Below are positions 35,271 through 44,880 of a DNA stretch of 64,000 bases, one piece after another. The stretch spans positions 12,984-76,983 of the forward strand of contig CAZLZD010000018.1 in NCBI GenBank assembly GCA_964563925.1, given 5' to 3'. This DNA is from JAUILA01 sp964563925 (GTDB lineage Bacteria; Bacteroidota; Bacteroidia; Cytophagales; Cyclobacteriaceae). The stretch's first letter is position 1; every line of letters starts with the position of its first letter. A program made the translations under genes and the position numbers. The notes under the pieces are model-generated. The model saw nothing but the letters and a program-made list of their open reading frames with translations, was not told the DNA's origin and searched no databases.

Positions 35271-36620
35271 ATGAGAAAAATAATAATAATTATTTGTTTG
35301 GCATTCGCCGTCATTACAGTCAGGGCCCAGGAAACAGGGGATATCCTGTTGAAGAACGCTACGGTGATTACTATAACCAACGGTACCCTGGAAAATACGG
35401 ATGTGCTCATACGTGCCGGAAAAATTGACAAGATTGGACAGGACCTCAATGCACCCCGTGGTGTAAAGGAGATAGATGCCTCAGGAAAGTTTGTCATGCC
35501 GGGTATTATCGATGCCCATTCGCACATTGCCCTGGATGCTATCAACGAGGCAACGAGTCCGGTGACCGCCGAAGTATTTACCGGTGATGCACTGGACCCG
35601 CTGGATATTTCGATCTACCGCGCCCTGGCAGGAGGAGTGACCGCCTCACATGCCATGCATGGATCGGCCAATGCGATTGGCGGACAGTGTGAAACCATCA
35701 AGCACCGGTACGGCACCACAGATCCGGAAGTGTTGAAAATGGAGGGCGCACCGAGAACCATTAAATTTGCCCTTGGCGAAAATCCGACACGGGTTCATGG
35801 CTCAGGTAACAATATCGTTCCGCGTACCCGGATGGGCGTGGAAGCTGTATTCCGCCGCGCATTCTCCGAGGCACGGGAATACATGACCGCCTGGGATACC
35901 TATAATGCCAATAAAGACAAGAAAGGATTTACCGGTATTGCCCCTGAGTACAACCTGAGAATGGAAACACTCGCAGATATTCTGCGCGGTGAGATCATAA
36001 TACATTGTCATTCGTACCGGGCTGATGAAATTTATATGCTGATGCAGGTGTGCAAGGACTTCGGTATTGATAAGCTCGTCTTTCAGCACGTAAATGAAGG
36101 CTTCAAGGTGGCACCCGAGCTGGCCAAATTCGGGGCTATGGCCTCAGTATTTTCAGACTGGTGGGCGTATAAGTTTGAGGTGTACTATTCCACAGCCTAT
36201 AATGCCGCCATCCTTACGCGTAACGGGGTGGTTACATCGATAAATTCCGACAGCGGGGAACTGATCCGGCACCTGTATCATGAGGCGGCCAAGACCCAAA
36301 AATATGGTGACCTGTCGGATGAAGAAGCGCTGGCCCTGATTACCATCAATCCGGCTAAACAACTTGGAATTGATGACAGGGTTGGTTCCCTTGAAGAAGG
36401 TAAGGAAGGCGATGTGGTTGTTTTCAGCGCCCATCCGCTGAGTATTTATGCCGTTCCGGAAATCACCATTGTGGATGGTATTGTACGATTTGACCGTGCG
36501 AACGATCCTGCGGATATGCGAATTTACCCGGATCCCGAGCAGGAAATCGAAGTGACCCTTTCTGATCATCATCATTCGGACCGTTGCATGCAGGATACTG
36601 AATTTTTATTTGAGAATTAA
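35271..36620 (+). CDS. Exported amidohydrolase (metal site intact)
   Basis: A 449-residue exported amidohydrolase (signal ending VRAQ). Metal ligands are present: IIDAHSHIAL (HxH), HCHSYRADE, FQHVNEG and the catalytic Asp in INSDSGE; the closing motif is VGSLEEGKEGDVVVFS. The sequence is of the imidazolonepropionase-like/peptidase M38-related group, with likely hydrolysis of a cyclic amide or dipeptide in the periplasm. It is the middle of three tandem paralogues and the only one with a complete site. Its stop overlaps the next start by one base (TAATG). Confidence 0.9.
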   Translation: MRKIIIIICLAFAVITVRAQETGDILLKNATVITITNGTLENTDVLIRAGKIDKIGQDLNAPRGVKEIDASGKFVMPGIIDAHSHIALDAINEATSPVTAEVFTGDALDPLDISIYRALAGGVTASHAMHGSANAIGGQCETIKHRYGTTDPEVLKMEGAPRTIKFALGENPTRVHGSGNNIVPRTRMGVEAVFRRAFSEAREYMTAWDTYNANKDKKGFTGIAPEYNLRMETLADILRGEIIIHCHSYRADEIYMLMQVCKDFGIDKLVFQHVNEGFKVAPELAKFGAMASVFSDWWAYKFEVYYSTAYNAAILTRNGVVTSINSDSGELIRHLYHEAAKTQKYGDLSDEEALALITINPAKQLGIDDRVGSLEEGKEGDVVVFSAHPLSIYAVPEITIVDGIVRFDRANDPADMRIYPDPEQEIEVTLSDHHHSDRCMQDTEFLFEN

Positions 36621-37936
36621 TGCCCGTACCTATGAGAAATTTACTTTACACGCTGTTCCTCCTGATTTCCAGCCTTACGTACCCGGTTTTCGGGCAGAAT
36701 GCGAAAGCAGATTATGGTACATTTGCACTCACCAACGCGGAGATTGTAACGGTGACTAACGGGACCATCACGAATGGGACCCTTCTGATAAGAGATGGAA
36801 AGATTGCTGCACTGGGTACCAGTGTGGAGATCCCTTCCGATGCAGAAGTAATTGATTGTTCAGGCATGCAGATTTACCCCGGTATGATTGAAGGAGGGTC
36901 GCGCATTGGTCTTACCGAGGTAGGGTCCGATCAGCGTACCCGGGACTACAACGAAATCGGGGATGTAATTCCACAAATGAAAGCACTGACTGCCGTGAAT
37001 CCCAATTCAGCATTGATCCCGGTTAACCGTATCAGCGGGGTGACCACTTCGCTGGTGGTTCCTGCAGGAGGAGTTTATTCAGGAACATCTGCCCTGATTA
37101 ATCTGCATGGATACACACCCGACCAGATGTTTGCGGGCTTTGAGGCAGTAGCCATTAATTTCCCGGTTTCAGGCCGTCGCGGTTGGTGGGACAGCCGTTC
37201 AGATGAGGAGATTAAGAAAGCTGCTGAAAAGGCAATAGATGAAATGAAAGAGGTGTGGGATAATGCGAAGGAATATGCCCGGATTGATTCAGCCCTGCGT
37301 GCAAAAGGCAACGGCGACAGGGCCGATTATTATCCTGAAATGGAAGCTCTCATTCCTTATGTACGCGGTGAAAAGCCGGTTATAATTGATGTTAACGCGG
37401 CCAAGGATATCCTTTCTGCCATTGAGTGGGTGGAGGAGAATAATGTGAAGGCAATATTCAGCGGGGTATCGGAAGGATGGCGCGTAGCCGAAGAACTGGC
37501 CGAAGCAGGTATTCCCGTAATAGCCGGTCCGGTGCTGAGTACACCCACCAGGTCTTCTGATCGATATGACCAGGCATACCGTAACCCCGGCATCATGCAG
37601 AAAGCCGGTGTAAAGGTAGCACTTAGTGCAGGTGGGGCAGAAAACATCCGGAACCTTCCCTACAATGCCGGCTTTGCAGCTGCATATGGAATGGGCAGGG
37701 AGGAGGCATTAAAGGCCGTGACTATTGTACCCGCCGAGATATTTCAGGTGTCTGACCGCATGGGGTCACTGGAAGAAGGAAAACAGGCAACCCTCTTCGT
37801 TACCAATGGTGATCCGTTTGAGACCAGCACGGATGTCCGGTATGTGTTTATTAATGGCTGGAAGATACCCATGGAAAGCCGGCAGACCAGGTTGTACGAG
37901 GAATTCCTCGAACGTCAGCCAGGCGTACAGAAATAA
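36620..37936 (+). CDS. Exported amidohydrolase-like protein, metal motif absent
   Basis: A 438-residue exported protein of the same fold (signal MRNLLYTLFLL... VFGQ). Where active relatives have DxHxH it reads MIEGGSRIGLTEVG, and the late Asp region is ALSAGGAENIRN, so no metal ligands remain. The closing MGSLEEGKQATLFV is conserved. Conservation of fold and signal peptide with loss of the site argues for a structural or regulatory partner of the intact enzyme upstream rather than a decayed gene. It overlaps that gene by one base. An ATG at 36632 is an alternative start. A bidirectional terminator follows. Confidence 0.85.
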   Translation: MPVPMRNLLYTLFLLISSLTYPVFGQNAKADYGTFALTNAEIVTVTNGTITNGTLLIRDGKIAALGTSVEIPSDAEVIDCSGMQIYPGMIEGGSRIGLTEVGSDQRTRDYNEIGDVIPQMKALTAVNPNSALIPVNRISGVTTSLVVPAGGVYSGTSALINLHGYTPDQMFAGFEAVAINFPVSGRRGWWDSRSDEEIKKAAEKAIDEMKEVWDNAKEYARIDSALRAKGNGDRADYYPEMEALIPYVRGEKPVIIDVNAAKDILSAIEWVEENNVKAIFSGVSEGWRVAEELAEAGIPVIAGPVLSTPTRSSDRYDQAYRNPGIMQKAGVKVALSAGGAENIRNLPYNAGFAAAYGMGREEALKAVTIVPAEIFQVSDRMGSLEEGKQATLFVTNGDPFETSTDVRYVFINGWKIPMESRQTRLYEEFLERQPGVQK

Positions 37937-37937
37937 A

Positions 37938-37970
37938 AAAAGCCCCGACTGAAAAGCCGGGGTTTCTTTT
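37938..37970. terminator. Bidirectional intrinsic terminator
   Basis: A GC stem (CCCCG 37943-37947 with CGGGG 37958-37962) has an A-run on the left and T-run on the right (TTTCTTTT), so it ends the amidohydrolase operon on the plus strand. On the minus strand the same hairpin gives a poly-T exit and overlaps the stop of the M48 gene. Confidence 0.85.
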
Positions 37971-38791
37971 TATAATCCGTTTTTAAAGGAATCGTACCCG
38001 TTACCCTGAACGGAGGTATCACAATTCAATTCATCTGCCCGTGTATTTATATCGGCAACTCTGTTATCCGGACTTGGATGGGTGCTGAGAAATTCCGGAG
38101 GATTATTATCTTGTCCCTCCTCGATGATCCGTTCGAAAAATATGGCGGCACCGTTACAGGCGTAAGGTGCATTCGCCAGGTAAGCGACCGATTTCATATC
38201 AGCTTCCTGTTCATAATCACGGCTGAAGGAAAGACCTGCCGCGGTACCCGCAATTTGTGCCACGATCTGTTCAAGGGCTGATGCCTCATTACCAACGAGG
38301 ATACTTAACAGGACACTCACTCCGTATTGCTTCTGAAGGGTACGGCTCGTATGCCGGAGATCAGCGTGGGCAATCTCATGAGCCATTACACCGGCCAGTG
38401 CATCTGCACTGTTGAGGTATTTGATTAATCCGGTATACACATAAATATAACCTCCCGGGGTGGCGAAAGCATTGAGCATATCATCATCCTTAAGAATGGT
38501 TACCGTCCAGTTAAATTCATCCCGGTAGGTCACTTCACCACTGTTCAGGATTTCACTTACCATTCCATCGAGGTAGGCATATTCCTGTCCGTAGGACGAC
38601 CGGTCAAGAATGTCAAAAGAAGGATCATTCCGGATCTGCTCATTAACCTGCTGACCCAGCTGGATATCATTCTGCACCGAGAAGATATTAAAATTATTAT
38701 TTTCATCACATCCCGCAAGAAGTAGGATCACCAACACCATGGGGAATGATTTATATAGTATGGTTTTCATCATTTTCATTCGTTGTTTCAT
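37970..38791 (-). CDS. M48 family metalloprotease lipoprotein
   Basis: A 273-residue predicted lipoprotein with lipobox LLLAGC and a periplasmic M48 protease domain: zinc motif HEIAH, with a downstream glutamate in EQEADM. The sequence YIYVYTGLIKYLNSADALAGVMAHEIAHAD is typical of the BepA/LoiP (YfgC) group, which degrades or assists misassembled outer-membrane proteins. Start ATG at 38791 (MKQRMKMMK); an ATG at 38770 would give a cleaner signal peptide, and a longer frame runs upstream. It is convergent with the amidohydrolase operon across one shared terminator. Confidence 0.9.
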   Translation of the reverse strand: MKQRMKMMKTILYKSFPMVLVILLLAGCDENNNFNIFSVQNDIQLGQQVNEQIRNDPSFDILDRSSYGQEYAYLDGMVSEILNSGEVTYRDEFNWTVTILKDDDMLNAFATPGGYIYVYTGLIKYLNSADALAGVMAHEIAHADLRHTSRTLQKQYGVSVLLSILVGNEASALEQIVAQIAGTAAGLSFSRDYEQEADMKSVAYLANAPYACNGAAIFFERIIEEGQDNNPPEFLSTHPSPDNRVADINTRADELNCDTSVQGNGYDSFKNGL

Positions 38792-38858
38792 CCTAATGGT
38801 GAAAATATTGTGCCAGACTATGTGAATGTCCGTTTTCAATGGGTGAGTTTTTCAGGTT

Positions 38859-38893
38859 TTGATAGTTTTTCCGTGGTCGTAATACTATTTTTG
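38859..38893 (+). promoter_or_regulatory. guaA promoter (TTG-N24-TATTTTTG), 4 bases before the ATG
   Basis: TTG at 38859-38861 and a perfect -7 box TATTTTTG at 38886-38893, followed by CGCC and the ATG at 38898. GuaA cannot start later, since MSEQILILDFGSQ is conserved, so the mRNA should be leaderless or nearly so. Confidence 0.7.
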
Positions 38894-38897
38894 CGCC

Positions 38898-40427
38898 ATG
38901 TCAGAGCAGATTCTTATCCTTGATTTTGGTTCCCAGTATACGCAACTCATCGCCAGGCGGGTGAGGGAACTGAATGTATATTGTGAGATCCATCCCTACA
39001 ATGATCCGCCCGAGCTTACAAGCGAGATTAAAGGGGTCATTTTATCGGGCAGCCCCTGTTCGGTACGGCAGGATGATGCCCCGGACGCAGACCTGTCTTT
39101 ATATAAGGGAAAGATTCCGGTGCTCGGCGTTTGTTACGGTGCTCAGCTGATGGCACACGCGAACGGCGGAAATGTCCTTCCGTCCGAGATACGTGAATAT
39201 GGAAGGGCAAGATTGTCCAGGGTGGACCAGCACAACGAGTTGATGAAGGAACTTTCCATTGATTCCCAGGTCTGGATGTCCCATGGCGATACGATCAGTG
39301 ATTTACCCGAGTCCTTCGAAATTATCGCCAGTACTCCTTCGGTCAGGGTGGCCGCTTACAAGATCAGGGGTGAGGAGACTTTCGGAATCCAGTTTCACCC
39401 GGAGGTTACCCACAGTGTGGAAGGAAAAATACTCCTGCGAAATTTTGTGGTTCACATCTGTGAATGCAGCCAGGACTGGACGCCCGATATTTTCGTGGAG
39501 ACTACCGTGCAATCGCTCAAGGACCAGATCGGGGATGACAAGGTGGTGATGGGTTTGTCAGGCGGGGTTGACAGTTCAGTGGCGGCCATGCTGATTCATC
39601 ACGCTATAGGCAAGAATTTACATTGTATCTTTGTGGACAACGGGTTATTGCGCAAGAATGAGTTCAGTGATGTTCTGGAATCATACAAGGGGATGGGCCT
39701 CAATATAACCGGAGTGGATGCGAAAGAGCGTTTTTACAAGGCGCTGGAGGGGCTCACCGACCCGGAAGACAAGCGTAAAGCCATTGGAAGGACGTTCATT
39801 GAAGTCTTTGACGACGAGGCCCACAAAATTCAGAATGTTTCCTGGCTGGGACAGGGAACCATATACCCGGATGTCATAGAATCGGTATCAGTGAAAGGTC
39901 CGTCAGCAACCATAAAATCCCATCATAATGTGGGAGGACTGCCGGACTTCATGAAATTGAAGGTGGTAGAGCCGTTGAACACACTATTTAAGGATGAGGT
40001 GCGTTTGGTAGGTAGGACGCTGGAAATTGATGACCGTATTTTAGGCAGGCATCCGTTTCCCGGTCCTGGACTGGGTATCAGGATTCTGGGGGATATCACC
40101 CCGGAAAAAGTGCGCATTCTCCAGGAAGTGGATCACATTTTCGTACAGGGACTTAAAAACAATAACCTTTACGACGACGTTTGGCAGGCGGGTGCGATGC
40201 TCCTGCCCATCCAATCGGTGGGTGTAATGGGGGATGAGCGTACCTACGAACAGGTAGTCAGTTTACGGGCGGTCACCAGCGTGGATGGGATGACTGCCGA
40301 TTGGTGCCATCTGCCCTATGATTTTCTGGCAGATGTATCCAATACCATTATCAACTCGGTCAAAGGGGTTAACCGTGTGGTTTATGATATCAGTTCAAAA
40401 CCTCCTGCGACCATCGAATGGGAATAG
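38898..40427 (+). CDS. guaA: GMP synthase (glutamine-hydrolysing)
   Basis: A 509-residue enzyme converting XMP to GMP. The glutaminase domain carries Cys79 (GVCYGAQ), His167 and Glu169 (FHPEV). The ATP pyrophosphatase loop is SGGVDSS (221-227), and the dimerisation domain includes HPFPGPGLGIRILG. It is full length and cytosolic, in purine synthesis. A predicted promoter ends 4 bases before the start. The TPR/PBP gene follows after 5 bp, probably co-transcribed. Confidence 0.98.
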   Translation: MSEQILILDFGSQYTQLIARRVRELNVYCEIHPYNDPPELTSEIKGVILSGSPCSVRQDDAPDADLSLYKGKIPVLGVCYGAQLMAHANGGNVLPSEIREYGRARLSRVDQHNELMKELSIDSQVWMSHGDTISDLPESFEIIASTPSVRVAAYKIRGEETFGIQFHPEVTHSVEGKILLRNFVVHICECSQDWTPDIFVETTVQSLKDQIGDDKVVMGLSGGVDSSVAAMLIHHAIGKNLHCIFVDNGLLRKNEFSDVLESYKGMGLNITGVDAKERFYKALEGLTDPEDKRKAIGRTFIEVFDDEAHKIQNVSWLGQGTIYPDVIESVSVKGPSATIKSHHNVGGLPDFMKLKVVEPLNTLFKDEVRLVGRTLEIDDRILGRHPFPGPGLGIRILGDITPEKVRILQEVDHIFVQGLKNNNLYDDVWQAGAMLLPIQSVGVMGDERTYEQVVSLRAVTSVDGMTADWCHLPYDFLADVSNTIINSVKGVNRVVYDISSKPPATIEWE

Positions 40428-40432
40428 AAATT

Positions 40433-42199
40433 ATGAAAAAAACAGGCCTTATTTTTATCGTGGTCTTCTTTTTTGCCGTAACGGGCACGTTGGCTCAATC
40501 AATTAATTACCAGCAGCAATACCTGCGTGGGAAGGATTTGTTTAACAAGCAGGAATACGCGCTGGCCCGGGAGACGTTCAGGCCCCTGATGCCAAAGGAT
40601 GCCGCCAATCCGTTTTCGGAATACGCAACCTTTTACAGTGCACTTTCAGCCTACCATGACGGTCATCCGGCTGCGGCGCGGGAGATCCTTCTTCAGCTCA
40701 GGGAGCGTTTCCCCGGATGGTCCCGGATGGATGATGTCCGGTTCTGGCTGGCGAAGATATATTTTGAAAATGAAGATACCTATCTGGCACTCAATGCGCT
40801 GAAGCAGATCCGTTCAAAGGAAGTAACTGAGGACGCACGGGCCATGGCTTACCATTATCTCCACACGAATCATGATGTTTTTGAGCTCAGGGCATTTTAT
40901 GAAGACAACCAGGATAATGCCGTATTGGGTCGCGTCCTTGCCGAAAAGATCAGTAACCAGCCCCTCAACCAGCAGGATACAGATCAGCTGAATGAGCTCA
41001 TCTCAAAGTTTGACCTGAACCCGGAAGATTTTATTGTTTCCTCGGTAAAGGAAACCGTGTTCAAGGATACGTACCGGATAGCCGTCCTGCTACCTTTTAT
41101 GGTGAACGATTTAAAGGCAAACGATCGACGTCGTCCGAATCAGTTTGTCCTGGATTTTTACAGTGGCCTGCGAATGGCGGTGAACGAATTGAAAGAGCAG
41201 GGGACAGCCGTTGAGATGTACGCTTACGATACCAAGCGGGACAGCCTCACGACACAGCAGATACTGGAGAAAGAAGAAATGCGCTCCATGGATCTGATCG
41301 TCGGGCCGCTGTATCCGCAGCCCGCAAGCCTGACCAGTCAGTTTGCCCTGAAACACCAGATCAATATGGTGAACCCGCTCAGTAACAGTGTGGAGTATAC
41401 AGGGAATAACCCTTATGTATTCCTTTTTAATCCGAGCGTAGCCACTATCGGTGCAACGGCGGCAGATTACACCTACGACAGTTTTGGAGAAGGACCCGGC
41501 CTGGTCCTGTTTGGTGATACCAAAAATGACCGGGTGATGGCTGAATCGTTTGCCGACCGTTACTCGGAACGCGGGGGAGAACTGAGAATGATGACGCAGA
41601 TTGAAAAAGATAATTCTCGGGTTATTCTTGATATCCTTCTGAAGAAGGGAGCTATGATCAAGGATATCACGACAGAATCGGAAGATCCTGAAGAAACCCT
41701 GTCCATTCCACGTGACAGCCTGTCCTTCATTTTTGTTGCTTCCGACAACAGCCTGATTTTCTCGAAGGTTGTAAGTGCGGTAGAGACCCGAGGCGATGAC
41801 GTCAAGATTATCGGGTCGGCTGGCTGGCTGGATATACCGGTTGTAAAATACGAGGTATTTGAACGGCTCAAAACCCATTTTTATGCCCCGTCATGGATTT
41901 CTGTATCTTCCGAGGCGTACCAGCAGTTCAGAAACAATTACGTCAGAAAACACAGGCTGGCCCCGACTGAATATGCCGCCAAGGGCTACGAACTGGGTAT
42001 GTTCTTTGGAAAGAATCTTGAAAAATATGGTAAGTACCCCCAGGTCTCCTGGACGAAAAACCCTTCCCAGCCGGGTGTCTTCACCCCTGGGTACCGGTTT
42101 GCTCAGAGCCAGGATAACCAGCTTGTTCCCTTTCTTGAATTCGGGGAAGAAGGTTTGGAAATTATACTCCGTGAAAGGGAGTCAACAGATAAAAAATAA
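40433..42199 (+). CDS. TPR plus type-1 periplasmic-binding-like protein
   Basis: A 588-residue exported protein (signal ending LAQ). Residues of about 25-190 are helical with TPR-like pairs (YLRGKDLFNKQEYALARETF). Residues of about 215-580 resemble a type 1 periplasmic-binding fold, the branched-chain amino-acid/amide ABC family: YRIAVLLPFMVND, LVLFGDTKNDR and DVKIIGSAGWLDIP. Similar Bacteroidota proteins are called PBP1/LysM or ABC substrate-binding; here no LysM domain or transporter gene is seen. A role in sensing or cell-wall work is possible but unproven. It is between guaA (5 bp gap) and hemL (2 bp gap). Confidence 0.8.
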   Translation: MKKTGLIFIVVFFFAVTGTLAQSINYQQQYLRGKDLFNKQEYALARETFRPLMPKDAANPFSEYATFYSALSAYHDGHPAAAREILLQLRERFPGWSRMDDVRFWLAKIYFENEDTYLALNALKQIRSKEVTEDARAMAYHYLHTNHDVFELRAFYEDNQDNAVLGRVLAEKISNQPLNQQDTDQLNELISKFDLNPEDFIVSSVKETVFKDTYRIAVLLPFMVNDLKANDRRRPNQFVLDFYSGLRMAVNELKEQGTAVEMYAYDTKRDSLTTQQILEKEEMRSMDLIVGPLYPQPASLTSQFALKHQINMVNPLSNSVEYTGNNPYVFLFNPSVATIGATAADYTYDSFGEGPGLVLFGDTKNDRVMAESFADRYSERGGELRMMTQIEKDNSRVILDILLKKGAMIKDITTESEDPEETLSIPRDSLSFIFVASDNSLIFSKVVSAVETRGDDVKIIGSAGWLDIPVVKYEVFERLKTHFYAPSWISVSSEAYQQFRNNYVRKHRLAPTEYAAKGYELGMFFGKNLEKYGKYPQVSWTKNPSQPGVFTPGYRFAQSQDNQLVPFLEFGEEGLEIILRERESTDKK

Positions 42200-42201
42200 T
42201 T

Positions 42202-43491
42202 ATGACCATTGATAAAAGCAGGAAGCTGTACCAGGAAGCCCAACGATATATCCCCGGCGGGGTGAATTCGCCGGTAAGAGCATTCAAGGCAGTTGGTGGG
42301 GACCCGTTATTTATCAGGAAGGCTAGGGGAGCCTATATTGAGGATGAAGACGGAAATCAGTACCTGGAATTTATAAATTCATGGGGACCGATGATCCTTG
42401 GTCATGCCCATCCTGTGATTGAGGAAGCCGTTGCCAGGGCTATTAAGGATTCACTTTCCTTCGGCGCTCCGACGGCCCGGGAGGTGCAGATGGCTGAACT
42501 TATCACCTCCATGATACCCTCCGTGGAAAAGGTTCGGATGGTCAATTCGGGAACGGAAGCCACCATGTCTGCAATCCGGCTGGCAAGGGGATATACCGCC
42601 CGGGACAAGATCATTAAGTTTGACGGCTGCTATCATGGTCACGGTGATTCGTTCCTGATCGCGGCGGGAAGCGGGGCCGCGACGATGGGTATTCCAAACA
42701 GTCCGGGTGTGACACGCGGCACGGCTCAGGATACATTGATTGCCCCGTTCAATGACATTGACGCGGTCAAAGACCTCATTCGCGATTACCCCGATGAAAT
42801 TGCGGCGATCATTGTCGAACCGGTGGCCGGGAATATGGGGTGTGTGTTGCCTGAAAATGACTTTTTACAAGACCTTCGGGAGGTATGTGATGAAGCTAAT
42901 ATCGTCCTGATTTTTGATGAGGTGATGACCGGTTTCAGGCTTGCAGAAGGAGGGGCACAGGAACGGTTTGGCGTACGTCCCGACCTGTCGACCCTCGGCA
43001 AAATTATCGGGGGCGGAATGCCCGTCGGGGCCTATGGAGGAAAAGCTGAGATCATGGATTTTGTATCACCGGCAGGTCCCGTTTATCAGGCGGGAACCCT
43101 ATCAGGAAACCCCGTTGCCATGGCAGCCGGGATCGCGGTTCTTGAATACCTCAAGGGTCATCCCGAAGTTTATGAGAAAATCGATCATACGACCGCAGAA
43201 ATTGAGGAGGGAATGCGTCAAAACCTCCGGTCACTGGACCTGGAATATACCATTAACCGTTGTGGTTCCATGATCAGTATGTTCTTCACCGACTTACCGG
43301 TAGCCAATATGGCCCAGGCCGCAAAATCAGATACTGATTTATTTGGCAAATACTTTCGGGGAATGCTTGAAAAGGGTATATATCTTGCCCCGTCACAGTT
43401 CGAGGCATTATTTATCTCAACAAGTATAGGGGAACGGGAAGTTGAGAAATTTCTTAAAGCCCACCGTCAGGTTCTGGAAGCCATTCATTAA
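42202..43491 (+). CDS. hemL: Glutamate-1-semialdehyde 2,1-aminomutase
   Basis: A 429-residue PLP enzyme making 5-aminolevulinate by the C5 route. Signatures: PGGVNSPVRAFKAVGG, CYHGHGDSFL, FDEVMTGFR and the PLP lysine Lys267 in LGKIIGGGMPVGAYGG. It is full length and cytosolic. It starts 2 bp after the preceding gene. Heme supply fits the aerobic lifestyle suggested by sdhC and paaN. Confidence 0.98.
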   Translation: MTIDKSRKLYQEAQRYIPGGVNSPVRAFKAVGGDPLFIRKARGAYIEDEDGNQYLEFINSWGPMILGHAHPVIEEAVARAIKDSLSFGAPTAREVQMAELITSMIPSVEKVRMVNSGTEATMSAIRLARGYTARDKIIKFDGCYHGHGDSFLIAAGSGAATMGIPNSPGVTRGTAQDTLIAPFNDIDAVKDLIRDYPDEIAAIIVEPVAGNMGCVLPENDFLQDLREVCDEANIVLIFDEVMTGFRLAEGGAQERFGVRPDLSTLGKIIGGGMPVGAYGGKAEIMDFVSPAGPVYQAGTLSGNPVAMAAGIAVLEYLKGHPEVYEKIDHTTAEIEEGMRQNLRSLDLEYTINRCGSMISMFFTDLPVANMAQAAKSDTDLFGKYFRGMLEKGIYLAPSQFEALFISTSIGEREVEKFLKAHRQVLEAIH

Positions 43492-43641
43492 CCATTCTCT
43501 TTTACTACTTCGCTAAGTCTTACAGGATTATAATCCTCAGGCATAAAAAGTGGCGCGATTAGGCATTCTTGCCGGGGTAATTGGCGAAGCGTCAAGTCTG
43601 CTTGTTTTATTTGTTTCTACGCCCTTAAAAAGTCTCACGGA

Positions 43642-44865
43642 TCAATAGAGGTAGAATGAAATGAGTAGTTCAACCAGGAAAAATGCAAAAATAAGCATGA
43701 TGTAGATAAAACCATTGAGATTGAATTTCACCAGGGTCTTGAACCATCCCTGCTTATACACCCGGAGGAAGGAGAGGTAACAATAGGTGGTTACGCCGAT
43801 GAAGCTTATCACATTTATCGTGGCCCCTAAATCTTCTGACTCGATCAGGAAGTAGGTCAGCAGCAGGGTAAGGCCGTACATCAGGTAAGCAAAGGAATGC
43901 AGATGCAACCCGTGGATGATGTGGTTAAAGTAGAGAAAAGGCCGGCGGATGTACAATAATTTCAGTACCGCAGCAAAAACCGGGATCAGGAACAGCATCA
44001 TGATCGGGAGGTTTTTCACAATATAGCTGACCAGGGCCTCCTTATCTGCCCGGTTGATTCGAATGGTCTGAAGAACCAGGTCGGTCTCGGTTTCCGTCAG
44101 GTCTCCCATGGCGAGAGAGTCCAGGACCTGACTGTCTGTGAGCGTCCGGTCTTTCCCGATTTCGTTTAGTTTCTCGTAATCGAGCCTGAATAAAACAAAG
44201 TTATCCCGTTCGGCTGAATCAACTTCCACTGTATCGGGTATATTGATCTCAGGAACTTCTACGGTGGTTTCTCCCGGAAGCTGGGTAATGGTGGAATCGA
44301 GTATGGACTGGGTAAGGGTACCGGCCACATCTTCACGCTCCTGTCGTGTGGTAAACCGGCGGAAGGCATTCATGAAGGAAATGGAGTCGTTGGCAGCCAA
44401 CGTACTGTCAATCTTGCGGACAGATTCAGGAGATAAATTCTCCCTGATCTCAGCCATCGCCGTACTGTCCAGCGTCTGAAGGGCAGCTTCAGCCTCAGGG
44501 CTATCCTGAAGTTCAAGGATGGGCGTTGACTGGGAATCCTGAACAATCTCCTTGGCAATCTGGGTCCAGATAAAGAAGTAAAAAAGGCTTATGATCAGGT
44601 ACATCCGAAGGGGGTGGGCATAGGATACCCGTTTGCCTTCAAAGTACCGGTTGGTAATATACCCGGGCCTGGTAAAGAAAGGCACGACCGTCTTGGCAAG
44701 TTTTGAATCGAAGGCGAAGTAATTGCTGAAAAAATCATGTATCAGCGTACTTACTGAGACGTTATTGTCATTGTTCTCCTGTCCGCACCTCGGGCAATAA
44801 TTATATACCTCATCGAGCAGGGCGTTGCAGTTAAGACAGTGGGTTACTTTACGTCGGATTCTCAT
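43642..44865 (-). CDS. DUF3667 membrane protein with N-terminal zinc ribbon
   Basis: A 407-residue protein. Residues 10-27 form a zinc ribbon (C10-x2-C13 and C24-x2-C27), followed by the DUF3667 core: YFAFDSKLAKTVVPFFTRPGYITNRYFEGKRVSYAHPLRMYLI, here quoted by its key features only (FTRPG, GKRVSYAHP). Four or five transmembrane helices are split by a long acidic, probably extracytoplasmic segment (about 110-265). The family is Bacteroidota-rich and of unknown role. Its start region contains the palindrome GCACAA-AA-TTGTGC (44867-44880), which also forms a near -7 box (CAATTTTG) 4 bases before the ATG. Confidence 0.88.
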   Translation of the reverse strand: MRIRRKVTHCLNCNALLDEVYNYCPRCGQENNDNNVSVSTLIHDFFSNYFAFDSKLAKTVVPFFTRPGYITNRYFEGKRVSYAHPLRMYLIISLFYFFIWTQIAKEIVQDSQSTPILELQDSPEAEAALQTLDSTAMAEIRENLSPESVRKIDSTLAANDSISFMNAFRRFTTRQEREDVAGTLTQSILDSTITQLPGETTVEVPEINIPDTVEVDSAERDNFVLFRLDYEKLNEIGKDRTLTDSQVLDSLAMGDLTETETDLVLQTIRINRADKEALVSYIVKNLPIMMLFLIPVFAAVLKLLYIRRPFLYFNHIIHGLHLHSFAYLMYGLTLLLTYFLIESEDLGATINVISFIGVTTYCYLSFLRVYKQGWFKTLVKFNLNGFIYIMLIFAFFLVELLISFYLY

Positions 44866-44866
44866 T

Positions 44867-44880
44867 GCACAAAATTGTGC
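44867..44880. repeat. Palindrome GCACAA-AA-TTGTGC at the DUF3667 start
   Basis: Two perfect 6-bp arms flank an AA spacer, beginning one base upstream of the DUF3667 start codon. On the minus strand it includes CAATTTTG, one base off the -7 consensus, so a bound protein could occlude the promoter or start. Confidence 0.5.

Noticed and set aside
36620..37936. Reading the third amidohydrolase as a pseudogene
   Set aside because: The frame, signal peptide and closing signature are intact; only catalytic ligands are missing, as expected for a retained non-catalytic partner.
43492..43641. Possible tRNA or small RNA in the hemL-DUF3667 gap
   Set aside because: No cloverleaf, no conserved T-loop and no terminator; only weak short inverted repeats.
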